DNA of 64,000 bases. Origin: Bacteroidota bacterium (GTDB lineage: Bacteria > Bacteroidota > Bacteroidia > Cytophagales > Cyclobacteriaceae). The stretch lies in the NCBI GenBank assembly GCA_016178785.1, contig JACOSO010000043.1:62001-126000 (forward strand), given 5' to 3'. Below the pieces are notes generated by a model that saw nothing but the letters and a program-made list of their open reading frames with translations, was not told the DNA's origin and made no database searches. The translations under genes and the position numbers were made by a program. The number at the start of each line of letters is the position of its first letter. Position 1 is the first letter of the stretch. This document shows positions 8,201 to 16,313 of the stretch, piece after piece.

Positions 8201-11200
8201 TTAAAATCTGCCCTCTTTAAAACTTTCCGCGGGCAATTGTTTTTTATTAATCAGCGATAGCTTGTCCATCCAGGCAACCTCAATCATCGCTACCCCAAAG
8301 TCTTCCACCACCCTTCCTTTGATTTCGTAAAAACCTCTCCCGCGAAAGGGGAATCTTGCAGTCACATCGGGGAAATGCACGGTATCAAAAACCTGCCCTT
8401 CACAGTCGTAAAATGTGCCAAAATGCATGGCCTGCCCACTTTTGGTGCGTGTGTCTTTCGTGGTGACTAAATAGCCTACAATGGTGACATTGTTTTTTAT
8501 TTTATCCATTAACTCAAGAGCTCGGCTATCGCCATAATCTTTGGTGGTCAGTAATTGAAAAGGATCGCACAGTGGGAAACCAAGCAATTCGATTTCGTCA
8601 AACGCATCTTCAATATCATTGCGTTCGAGTGCAGGCATCGGGTATTCTTTGGGCTCGGTGTCAAACAAATTAGCTGTAGTAGCCACCCGCACTTTCACTT
8701 CGCTGAAAAAAAGCATTGTCTCCCAAAGCAACCGCTGTTTGTTTTTTTCAGTGAATCGAAACGCACCGATGCGGATCAATATCCGCACTTGCTCCAAGCC
8801 AAGGGCAACACGTGTGAGAAAATTGTTCAGACTTCTGAATTCTCCATTTCGATTTCGCTCGATGGCAATCTGCTGCCCGACTTTTGTTTCCAAACTTTTC
8901 AAGTGAACGAAGCCGATGTAAATCTGATCTTCATAAATGGTGGTGAGGTATTCACTTTTATTGACACACGGCAACTCGATCTGCGCGCCATTCATGCGCG
9001 CTTCATGAAAATAAAATTCAGTGCGATAGAAGCCACCAAAATTGTTGATCACTCCTACCATAAATTCCAACGGGTAGTGCGCCTTCAAAAACAAACTTTG
9101 ATAACTTTCAACAGCATAGCTGGCCGAGTGACCCTTGGCAAAAGAATAGCCTGCAAAACTTTCAATTTCAAACCACACACGGTCAGTCACTTTTTGTTCA
9201 TAGCCTCGTTCTTGGCATCCCTCAAAGAACCTTTCCTTTACTCGCTGGAATTCTTCGCGCGAGCGATACTTGCCGCTCATGCCTCTCCGCAATACATCAG
9301 CTTCTGTGAGTGAGAGTCCCGCAAAATAATGGGCCACCCTGATTACATCCTCCTGATATACCATCACTCCATAAGTGTCATGCATGATCTCGTCCATCTT
9401 GGGATGGATGGATTCATAGGTTTTACCCTCGTGCACCGCATGAAATCGTTCAATGTATGTCTTCATCATCCCTGAACTCGCAACGCCCGGCCGAATGATT
9501 GAGCTCGCGGCTACCAAAGTCAGATAATCATCGCACCTTAATTTCCCCAATAGCATGCGCGTGGCAGGCGACTCCACGTAAAAGCAACCCATCGCCTTGC
9601 TGTGACGCATCAAATCTTTAATCTTCTCGTCTTCTTTGAATTTTTTGAACTGATAAACATCAACATCAACTCCTTTGTTTCTTTTGATATGCTTCACGGT
9701 TTCTTTGATATGACCGAGCCCGCGTTGGCTAAGAATATCAAACTTGTAAATGCCAAAGTCTTCGGCCGCATGCATTTCAAATTGCGACACAGGCAAACTC
9801 TTGGGGGGAAATTCAGTGGCTGTGTAATTGTAAATCGATTTTTCGGTGATGAGCACACCGCCTGCGTGAATGGAAATGTTGGCTGGCAATTCTTTTTTTA
9901 CGATGTAATCCGCATAGGCAATTACTTTTTGTGCAATGTGATCGCGCTCCATTTCCAAATGACGGTTGTCCACAAGAGAGTCAATTTCTTCTTTGGGCAA
10001 GCCAAAAACTTTTGCTAATTCTCGGAGGATCGATTTGCTCTGGTAAGTGACGTGTGTGCCCAGCAAACAAACGTGATCAGTGCCATATTTACTGAAGAGA
10101 TATTCATAGATCGCATCGCGATTATCCCATGAAAAATCGATGTCAAAATCGGGAGGGGAGACGCGCTCTTCGTTTAGGAATCGCTCAAAATATAAATCCA
10201 ATTCAATAGGGTCTACATTGGTGATACCTAAACAATAGGCCACTGTGCTGTTGGCTCCGCTGCCACGACCTACAAAATCAAACCCCTGACTTTTCGCGTG
10301 GTTGATGAGATCATAGGTGATGAGATAGTATGAAGTGAATTGTTTGTGAGCGATGATAGTGAGTTCTTTTTCGATACGTTCATTCCATATCTTTTTGTCA
10401 AGATCTTGTTTTTCATAAATTCGTTTGTAGCCTTCCTGTGTTCTTTCGCGGAGAATTTTCATGTCTTCCTCCACGCTCCCAAAAAAATGCTTCTTGTTTT
10501 TATCAACGCCCAATTCACATTCAATGGAACATTGATCTAAAAGTTTTTTAGCATTGACAAATAACTCAGGAAAATCCTCAAATCGTTTTTGCAACTCAGC
10601 TTCGGTAAGCATAAACTCCTCTCTGCGGGCCTGCTGCTGTTCTTGCAATTTGCTAAGCAATGTATTATTGGCAATGCAGCGCAAAAGCCGATGTGCATTG
10701 TGATCGCGGTAAACCAATTTTTCTTTTCCGGTCTTTGTGTCTTTGATTTTTTCCGGGGGCAAGAAAGTGACCGGATGAAGTGCTATGAGCTTGTGCATGT
10801 AACCTTTCCGCGAAGAATCAGCTGAGAAAAGATGGAGATCACCGCTGCGCACACCAACGTATTCGTTTGGCAAAAGCAGTTCGGGCTCAATTTTCTGATA
10901 AGGATAAACGACAAAAACATTTTCTATCTCAGGAGCGCGGGTTGGAAATTTTTCGTTCTTCTGATTGTGATAAGACAGAAAGCGGTTGAGTTTTTCGAAG
11001 CCGTCATTATTCTTTGCCAGAGCTATGTAGAGCAACTCATTTTCTTCCGACCTAAACTCAATACCTGCTGCAATGTTCAGATCATAAGGAATTTTTTCAA
11101 ATTTTGTTAATCCATTTGGGCGAGCTTTGTTTTCATCACAAATACGCAGCATCTCCAGATAGGAAGAGACATTGTTGATTTCGGTGATTGCAAGTTTATG

Positions 11201-11290
11201 AATGCCACAACGCTTGGCTTCGTTAAAAAGAATTTTGATCGGCAGGGTACCGTATTTGAAACTGAAGCCGGTGTGGCAGTTGAGATACAT
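8201..11290 (-). CDS. dnaE: DNA polymerase III alpha subunit, short DnaE type
   Basis: A 1029-residue C-family DNA polymerase, shorter than replicative DnaE (about 1160-1200 or more). The N-terminal PHP domain starts MYLNCHTGFSFKYGT; the usual HxH metal motif has Asn for its first His, so PHP nuclease activity is doubtful. The palm domain keeps all three catalytic Asp in PPDFDIDFSW (about residue 375) and GRGSGANSTVAYCLG. An OB-fold-like region ends the protein. Pol IV and RecQ lie within 7 kb. It is probably the second, repair-type DnaE (DnaE2-like) and not the replicase. This is inference from length and neighbours. Confidence 0.88.
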   Translation of the reverse strand: MYLNCHTGFSFKYGTLPIKILFNEAKRCGIHKLAITEINNVSSYLEMLRICDENKARPNGLTKFEKIPYDLNIAAGIEFRSEENELLYIALAKNNDGFEKLNRFLSYHNQKNEKFPTRAPEIENVFVVYPYQKIEPELLLPNEYVGVRSGDLHLFSADSSRKGYMHKLIALHPVTFLPPEKIKDTKTGKEKLVYRDHNAHRLLRCIANNTLLSKLQEQQQARREEFMLTEAELQKRFEDFPELFVNAKKLLDQCSIECELGVDKNKKHFFGSVEEDMKILRERTQEGYKRIYEKQDLDKKIWNERIEKELTIIAHKQFTSYYLITYDLINHAKSQGFDFVGRGSGANSTVAYCLGITNVDPIELDLYFERFLNEERVSPPDFDIDFSWDNRDAIYEYLFSKYGTDHVCLLGTHVTYQSKSILRELAKVFGLPKEEIDSLVDNRHLEMERDHIAQKVIAYADYIVKKELPANISIHAGGVLITEKSIYNYTATEFPPKSLPVSQFEMHAAEDFGIYKFDILSQRGLGHIKETVKHIKRNKGVDVDVYQFKKFKEDEKIKDLMRHSKAMGCFYVESPATRMLLGKLRCDDYLTLVAASSIIRPGVASSGMMKTYIERFHAVHEGKTYESIHPKMDEIMHDTYGVMVYQEDVIRVAHYFAGLSLTEADVLRRGMSGKYRSREEFQRVKERFFEGCQERGYEQKVTDRVWFEIESFAGYSFAKGHSASYAVESYQSLFLKAHYPLEFMVGVINNFGGFYRTEFYFHEARMNGAQIELPCVNKSEYLTTIYEDQIYIGFVHLKSLETKVGQQIAIERNRNGEFRSLNNFLTRVALGLEQVRILIRIGAFRFTEKNKQRLLWETMLFFSEVKVRVATTANLFDTEPKEYPMPALERNDIEDAFDEIELLGFPLCDPFQLLTTKDYGDSRALELMDKIKNNVTIVGYLVTTKDTRTKSGQAMHFGTFYDCEGQVFDTVHFPDVTARFPFRGRGFYEIKGRVVEDFGVAMIEVAWMDKLSLINKKQLPAESFKEGRF

Positions 11291-11307
11291 TTTTTTGTAC
11301 TTTTATC

Positions 11308-11315
11308 TACATTTG
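11308..11315 (+). promoter_or_regulatory. -7 promoter element before the antitoxin ATG
   Basis: TACATTTG is a perfect TAnnTTTG ending only 3 bases before the ATG at 11319, in the 28-base gap between divergent genes. If used, the transcript would be leaderless or nearly so. Confidence 0.4.
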
Positions 11316-11318
11316 AAT

Positions 11319-11483
11319 ATGGTTATTACGATAAAGAAAGGAGCCTCTCTCAACGAAATCAGGAAAGCGCTGGCCAAACTTGACAAGCAAAAGAAAAAGC
11401 ATTCTCTTAAAAAACACTTCGGAGCGTTGAAACGCGGACTTGATGGATTGACCTATCAAAAAGAAGCAAGGCGTGAATATTGA
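11319..11483 (+). CDS. Antitoxin of a PIN-type toxin-antitoxin pair
   Basis: A 54-residue Lys-rich protein. The start MVITIKKGASLNEIRKAL and the end GLDGLTYQKEARREY match the small Bacteroidota antitoxin family that precedes PIN toxins (family form: IKKG..., then ...QKxxRxEW). It overlaps the next frame by 11 bases, the normal antitoxin/toxin coupling. The toxin that follows is cut to 32 residues, so this antitoxin is orphaned. It could still act as a repressor or neutralise PIN toxins elsewhere. Divergent from dnaE. Family call is by eye. Confidence 0.65.
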   Translation: MVITIKKGASLNEIRKALAKLDKQKKKHSLKKHFGALKRGLDGLTYQKEARREY

Positions 11484-11571
11484 CTTTCTTGCGGATACAA
11501 ATATTTTAATCAATTTACTGGAAGGAGGTTTTTCAAGAATTGATGGCATCAATCTTCTGCTATTGGAGTGA
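11473..11571 (+). pseudogene. Truncated PIN-domain toxin remnant
   Basis: From GTG at 11473 the frame reads an N-terminus typical of a PIN ribonuclease, with the first catalytic Asp in DFLADTNILINLLEG. It then stops at 11569-11571 after 32 codons; intact PIN toxins are about 125-145 residues. The remaining three acidic residues are absent. The last 12 bases overlap the 3' end of recQ on the other strand, so the toxin was probably cut where this DNA joins recQ. A 32-residue PIN start cannot be active. Confidence 0.7.
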
Positions 11572-13686
11572 TCTCACCTTTTCTAGATGCGCCATCACCA
11601 TTCTTATTTCACCATAACTATAACTATCGCCCAGCAATTCTTTGATAGGGGCCAGAGCGTTACCTCCCGTTTTTTCAATGGCTTGTTGAATTGAACTGAT
11701 TTTTGAAGCATCGATTACTTCATTGAGGAGGAGTGTTCCTTGCTGCACATAAAATGCAAGATGACTTTCAATGGTGGATGAACTCAAGTTTCTACGTTCG
11801 GCTATTTCGGCAATGGAGTGTCCCAGCTTGAAAAACTCAAAACTCTTTTGTTTTGTATCGGTTTCTCTTTCAGGTCTTTCTCTTCTGATCCGCTTAGGTG
11901 TCTTCAGATTGATGCGAGATTTTAAATTATGCTCACGGCAGTAAGCAGCCACCACATCCCAAAATTGTTTTCCGTACTTCTCAATCTTTACCTGTCCGAA
12001 GCCGGAGATTTTCAGAAACTCTTCTTTGTTGTGGGGCAAGTAGGTAGCTAATTCTAAAAGTGTGGCATCGGATAATACAATGTAAGCAGGTACATTTTCT
12101 TCGTTGGCAATTTTCCTGCGTATATCTTTCAGTTGTTGGAGAAGTGTTTGCTCGTAATTTGCTTCCGGCTCGGCCACCTCTGTTATTTCTTTTGACTTGG
12201 TGATCATTACTTTTTCCAAACCCTTCAGCACAGCGGTACTCTTTTCTGTGAGTTGGAGGACAGGATACATCCCTTCTGATTTGACAAGATATCCCTGTGC
12301 CAACAAATCGCGGATGATGTTGTTCCATTCTTCCTTACTCACATCGGCACCGATGCCAAATGTTTTGAGTTGTTTGTGCTCCTCCTGGATCTTTGCAGAA
12401 TTGGATCCACGCAAAAAGTCGATTACATAACCGGCTCCAAATCGTTCTTGCAGGCGTGACACGGCAGATAAAACTTTTTGAGCGAGCAGTGTGCCATCAG
12501 TCAACTCGATGCGGGTGAGGCATACATCGCAATTGCCGCAATAATTCGTAGTTGCTTCATCGAAATAGTTCAACAAAAATTTTCTCCGACAAGTGGGGAG
12601 ATCGCCATACTCGGCCATCTGGTCCAGCTTCTTTAAGAAAACTTCCGTTTGCTCGGTGTTTCCATCCACCGTCACAAATCTTTTCATCTTCATCACATCG
12701 GCAAAAGAATAAAGTAGTAAAGCTTCGCTGTCCAGTCCATCGCGTCCTGCTCGTCCCGTTTCCTGATAATAACTTTCAATGTTTTTGGGTAAATCGGTAT
12801 GCACCACATATCGCACGTTTGATTTGTCGATGCCCATGCCAAAAGCGATCGTGGCCACCATGATTTTTACTTCATCGCGCAGAAATAATTCCTGATGCTT
12901 GGCGCGAATTTCTTTTTCTAATCCGGCATGGTAAGGAAGCGCATGAAAACCTTCATTTTTTAAATCTTCGGCAAGTCGTTCAGTAGATGCACGCGAGAGA
13001 CAATAGATGATTCCTGATTCATCTTTTCGTTTTTCGATAAAATCCAGAATTTTATCAAAACTGTTACGCTTGGGCACAACGGTGTAACGAATATTGCCAC
13101 GATTAAAACTTGAAATAAAGGTGGATGGATTATTCAACTCCAGCTTTTCAACAATGTCTTTTCTCGTGAGCTTGTCTGCCGTGGCGGTAAGTGCAATGAC
13201 GGGTACGCTTGGCAAGCTTTTTTTCAGATGAGCGAGATTCAAATACTCGGGCCTGAAATCATGACCCCAGTGAGAAATGCAATGCGCTTCGTCAATGGCG
13301 ATGAGACTTACATTGTATGATGAAAGCTGTTTGATGAAATTACTTTCTGGAGCGAGATAGAGCAGCTTCAATTCTTTGGCTTGTACCTTTTTCAGAATTT
13401 CATTTTGCTCTTGATAGCTCTGTGTAGAATTTAAAAACGCTGCGGCAATTCCATTCACGCGCAGTGCATCAACCTGATCTTTCATCAAAGCGATAAGAGG
13501 AGAGATCACCACTGTGAGTCCATCAAAAACCAAAGCAGGAATTTGGTAGCATAAGGATTTTCCCCCGCCTGTAGGCATGAGAGCAAACGTATCTTTTTTT
13601 TGCAGCACAGAATTAATGATCGCCTCTTGCTCTAAGCGAAAAGAACTGTAGCCAAATTTTTCTTTGAGGATGTGAAGGGGAGTCAT
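11560..13686 (-). CDS. recQ: ATP-dependent DNA helicase RecQ
   Basis: A 708-residue superfamily 2 helicase that unwinds DNA 3' to 5' in recombination repair. It has Walker A in MPTGGGKSLCYQ (about 38-48), the DEAH box in IAIDEAHCISHWGHDFR, and motif VI in QETGRAGRDG. A RecQ zinc-binding domain (CRRKFLLNYF, then CGNCDVC) and the RQC winged helix follow. An HRDC domain lies at about 505-590 and a C-terminal helix-turn-helix (LGHSIAEIAERRNLSSSTIESHL) at about 625-650, a layout common in Bacteroidota. ATG at 13686 fits the family; the extension to 13731 does not. Confidence 0.96.
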   Translation of the reverse strand: MTPLHILKEKFGYSSFRLEQEAIINSVLQKKDTFALMPTGGGKSLCYQIPALVFDGLTVVISPLIALMKDQVDALRVNGIAAAFLNSTQSYQEQNEILKKVQAKELKLLYLAPESNFIKQLSSYNVSLIAIDEAHCISHWGHDFRPEYLNLAHLKKSLPSVPVIALTATADKLTRKDIVEKLELNNPSTFISSFNRGNIRYTVVPKRNSFDKILDFIEKRKDESGIIYCLSRASTERLAEDLKNEGFHALPYHAGLEKEIRAKHQELFLRDEVKIMVATIAFGMGIDKSNVRYVVHTDLPKNIESYYQETGRAGRDGLDSEALLLYSFADVMKMKRFVTVDGNTEQTEVFLKKLDQMAEYGDLPTCRRKFLLNYFDEATTNYCGNCDVCLTRIELTDGTLLAQKVLSAVSRLQERFGAGYVIDFLRGSNSAKIQEEHKQLKTFGIGADVSKEEWNNIIRDLLAQGYLVKSEGMYPVLQLTEKSTAVLKGLEKVMITKSKEITEVAEPEANYEQTLLQQLKDIRRKIANEENVPAYIVLSDATLLELATYLPHNKEEFLKISGFGQVKIEKYGKQFWDVVAAYCREHNLKSRINLKTPKRIRRERPERETDTKQKSFEFFKLGHSIAEIAERRNLSSSTIESHLAFYVQQGTLLLNEVIDASKISSIQQAIEKTGGNALAPIKELLGDSYSYGEIRMVMAHLEKVRSLQ

Positions 13687-13697
13687 ATTGATTGTTA

Positions 13698-14183
13698 TTA
13701 TGCTAACGGAAGATCTAGATGAGGCTGCCATTTGTTATTAATTCTTTTCAAGACTGTGATGCAGTCACACTTGAAAGAATTACTATAGGATAAATTTTTT
13801 AAGACGCTCCAGGCGACATCGAAGTCAATGGGCTTAAGATTTCTCGCAATTGTGATGTGAGGCGTAATAGAATGACCCAGACTCCTCGTGAGTTCATCTA
13901 AATCTGGTGCGTAGGGTTTCAGAAAGATAGTGCCATTGTTTTTAAAGAAACCGAAGTCCTTGAGATTGATCATAAATGATTTGACTCGGGAAATAGCATC
14001 GTGATAAGTGTACAGGAGGCTTTCATTATGAAAATCTTTATATTGAAGAAGTGTCAAGTGAGCTTTTGAGTGGGCGCTTTGATAAGCATGTCCGATATAT
14101 TTCCAAACTTGGTTCTTGAAATAAGAAACATCTTCCAGTATGCTTGGCGGAGGGGACACCAAGAGGAAGAAAAAATTTGTCAT
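13698..14183 (-). CDS. 2H phosphoesterase (2'-5' RNA ligase-like)
   Basis: A 161-residue protein with the two HxT motifs of the 2H phosphoesterase superfamily: KAHLTLLQY and TPHITIAR, about 75 residues apart. Members (LigT/ThpR, cyclic phosphodiesterases) act on 2',3'-cyclic or 2'-5' phosphodiester bonds in RNA or nucleotides. It ends 11 bases before recQ begins and is probably co-transcribed with it. ATG at 14192 is an alternative start. Substrate unknown; the fold assignment rests on the two motifs and length. Confidence 0.75.
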   Translation of the reverse strand: MTNFFFLLVSPPPSILEDVSYFKNQVWKYIGHAYQSAHSKAHLTLLQYKDFHNESLLYTYHDAISRVKSFMINLKDFGFFKNNGTIFLKPYAPDLDELTRSLGHSITPHITIARNLKPIDFDVAWSVLKNLSYSNSFKCDCITVLKRINNKWQPHLDLPLA

Positions 14184-14272
14184 GGGTCGCATTTTTGTAG
14201 TGTATTTTGATTGATTGATCTACTTTTTCCTTTCTAAAATTCTATTTCCTGCCTCTTTGCCTTTGTATCCCC

Positions 14273-14296
14273 TCGGTCTGTGTCCTCACAGACCGA
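14273..14296. repeat. REP-like hairpin, 3' side of RAYT gene
   Basis: A perfect 10-bp stem, TCGGTCTGTG with CACAGACCGA, closed by loop TCCT. It lies just after the stop of the transposase gene and shares the core TGTCCTCACAG with two further copies on the other side. Confidence 0.75.
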
Positions 14297-14311
14297 ACCA
14301 GATACTAAATC

Positions 14312-14890
14312 CTAAAACCGATCCATATAATGTGTCATGATTTTAAACTCATCTTCACCTCTTTCATAAAATTTTGCAGACGACCATTTATAATCTTCAG
14401 GCCTACTGGCCAAGCTCCACTTCTCTTGAAGGGGATTAAGATGAATGTATTCTAATTTTTGTTCCATTATTCTACGAGAGCCCATCATCACCGCCAGCGG
14501 ATCTCGCTGCCAAAATCGATGCAAGCGCACAGGGCTGTCTTCTTCCTTATATTGCTCAATAATCGCAGGAGATTTCATTCGAAGATTTTCCAAAAACTGA
14601 TGGCTGGTGAATTTGTTGAAACTGGCATGCGGCATTTCCTTTCCGTTTTTCTCCAGCATCTCCCAAACTACGTGCAAGTGGTTTGGCATAATAACAAAAC
14701 CGTAGATCGCTATCTTCTTGCGACTCACCAACTCACGCCAGCACTCAATGATTATTCTCTTGAAATGATCTTCCGCAAGAAGATTTCTCCAATCTTTGAT
14801 AGTATCGGTCCAAAAATAAATTTCATTCAATAACATCCGTGATTTACGAATGCCGTACTTCATTTCATTTAACGTTGATGTATCGATCAT
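14312..14890 (-). CDS. REP-associated tyrosine transposase (RAYT)
   Basis: A 192-residue Y1/HUH transposase of the IS200-like RAYT group. The HUH motif is MPNHLHVVW (His71, His73), and the likely nucleophile is Tyr148 in KLEYIHLNPL. Length and the C-terminal DYKWSSAKFY fit RAYT proteins, which act on REP hairpins in single-stranded DNA and are normally domesticated single-copy genes. Hairpins with the shared core TGTCCTCACAG flank it at 14273, 14908 and 14963. The reading frame is intact and all catalytic residues are present. It sits between a 2H phosphoesterase gene and dinB. Confidence 0.9.
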   Translation of the reverse strand: MIDTSTLNEMKYGIRKSRMLLNEIYFWTDTIKDWRNLLAEDHFKRIIIECWRELVSRKKIAIYGFVIMPNHLHVVWEMLEKNGKEMPHASFNKFTSHQFLENLRMKSPAIIEQYKEEDSPVRLHRFWQRDPLAVMMGSRRIMEQKLEYIHLNPLQEKWSLASRPEDYKWSSAKFYERGEDEFKIMTHYMDRF

Positions 14891-14907
14891 ATCTCCAACT
14901 TGTCTTC

Positions 14908-14929
14908 AGGCCTGTGAGGACACAGGCCT
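14908..14929. repeat. REP-like hairpin, 5' side of RAYT gene
   Basis: A perfect 9-bp stem, AGGCCTGTG with CACAGGCCT, loop AGGA. It is the same element as the one at 14273 in inverted orientation (loop AGGA is the complement of TCCT), 18 bases upstream of the transposase start. Confidence 0.75.
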
Positions 14930-14962
14930 TGAGTTCAAAATCAAATTCATTTCAAATCCTCA

Positions 14963-14979
14963 GTCTTGTCCTCACAGAC
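14963..14979. repeat. Degenerate REP-like hairpin
   Basis: GTCTTGTCCTCACAGAC carries the core TGTCCTCACAG in the same orientation as the copy at 14273, with one base lost from the left arm. It ends 5 bases past the dinB stop. Confidence 0.6.
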
Positions 14980-14984
14980 GGACC

Positions 14985-16196
14985 CTAATAATTAATCAAA
15001 TCCTTCGCCACTTTGCCTTTGAACACATTCATTTCCATGCGCACGCGCTTACTCACGTCAATGGTGGTGGCACGCACCAATTTTTCAACTCCATGTTTGT
15101 GTTTAATAAAATCCATTGCTTCGTAGAGGTTGATATCTTCTTCAGTATCGTCAAACAAACTGATTTGGTGATTGCCCTGAACTAAATTGCTGAGGCGCAC
15201 GCCTACCAATCGAATCAGCATCCTGCGGTTGTAGAGTCTGTCAAATAACTCTTGGACGACTTTCAGAATGACGTGATCGGAGGAGGTGTATGGAATATGG
15301 ATTTGCTTTGTCTCCGTATCAAAATTGGAGTAACGGATTTTTACGGTGATGCATGAGGTAAGTTTTTTCTGATCGCGCAATTGAAAAGCAACTTTTTCCA
15401 CCATGGCAATGAGAATGGATTTTAATTTTTTCACATCGATGGTGTCGGCATCAAAGGTAGATTCTGTAGAGATGGATTTCTGTTCAGTGAAGGGAACTAT
15501 GGGACTATTGTCAATGCCATGAGCTTTGTTCAGCAAACTGATTCCATTCTTACCAAAGGCACTCACTAAAAATTTCAATGGCATCTCGCGTAGTGTCGCT
15601 ACCGTGCGCACGCCCATATCATGAAGGAAAGATGCTGTTTGCTTTCCGATCATCGGAATTTTTTCGATGGAGAGCGGAGCCAGAAAATCTTTTTCGTCTC
15701 CGGCAGGAATTTGTTTTTCTGCATTCGGTTTGAACTCTCCTGTGGCCACTTTCGACACTAATTTATTTACCGACATGGCCATAGAAATAGGCAAGCCGCT
15801 TTCTTTGATAATTTTCTTTCGCAGCTCAACGGCCCATTTGAAAGAGCCAAAGAATCTGTCCATGCCACTGGCATCGACATAAAATTCATCGATCGATGCT
15901 TTCTCAAATATCGGTGCGGAATGGGCAATGACTTCCGTGACCAGGTGTGAGTTCTGACTGTACGCTTCCATGTCGCCCGAAATTACTTTGGCATCGGGGC
16001 AGAGTTGCAAAGCCAGATACATGGGCATAGCGGAATGGACACCAAACTTTCGAGCTTCGTAACTGCAAGCGGCCACCACACCTCTGCGACTTTGGCCGCC
16101 AACAATGAGGGGCCTGCCCTTAAGTTTAGGGCTCAGTTTACATTCTACGGCTACAAAAAAAGCATCTAAATCAAGATGGATAATGGATTGATCCAT
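14985..16196 (-). CDS. dinB: DNA polymerase IV
   Basis: A 403-residue Y-family translesion polymerase. Catalytic motifs are IIHLDLDAFFVAVE (Asp9 region) and KASIDEFYVDASG (Asp/Glu pair near residue 105). VVAACSYEARKFGV is the conserved nucleotide-binding segment, with a helix-hairpin-helix thumb near 180 and a little-finger domain from about 245. It lacks an obvious beta-clamp peptide at the very C-terminus. ATG at 16196 is used; TTG at 16202 would sit inside a promoter-like motif. With the short DnaE and RecQ nearby it suggests a damage-tolerance cluster. Confidence 0.95.
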   Translation of the reverse strand: MDQSIIHLDLDAFFVAVECKLSPKLKGRPLIVGGQSRRGVVAACSYEARKFGVHSAMPMYLALQLCPDAKVISGDMEAYSQNSHLVTEVIAHSAPIFEKASIDEFYVDASGMDRFFGSFKWAVELRKKIIKESGLPISMAMSVNKLVSKVATGEFKPNAEKQIPAGDEKDFLAPLSIEKIPMIGKQTASFLHDMGVRTVATLREMPLKFLVSAFGKNGISLLNKAHGIDNSPIVPFTEQKSISTESTFDADTIDVKKLKSILIAMVEKVAFQLRDQKKLTSCITVKIRYSNFDTETKQIHIPYTSSDHVILKVVQELFDRLYNRRMLIRLVGVRLSNLVQGNHQISLFDDTEEDINLYEAMDFIKHKHGVEKLVRATTIDVSKRVRMEMNVFKGKVAKDLINY

Positions 16197-16199
16197 CTT

Positions 16200-16240
16200 C
16201 AAATATAGCTAATAAAATTAGTTTAATACTAAATGTATTA
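16200..16240 (-). promoter_or_regulatory. Possible dinB promoter and palindromic operator
   Basis: Minus-strand TATATTTG (16200-16207) is a perfect TAnnTTTG only 3 bases from the ATG at 16196, suggesting a leaderless message. A palindrome TAATAC-N5-GTATTA (16224-16240) lies about 17 bases further upstream and could bind a repressor. No match to a known LexA box is claimed. Confidence 0.3.
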
Positions 16241-16313
16241 GTAATAATTTAGTTGAAGAAATGACATTAAATGAATTGCTGATAAAGTTACCCAAAGAAG
16301 AAAAAGTAACTGG

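Noticed and set aside
8555-9313. 252-codon plus-strand frame inside dnaE
   Set aside because: No motif, and dnaE codes fully on the other strand with intact conserved residues.
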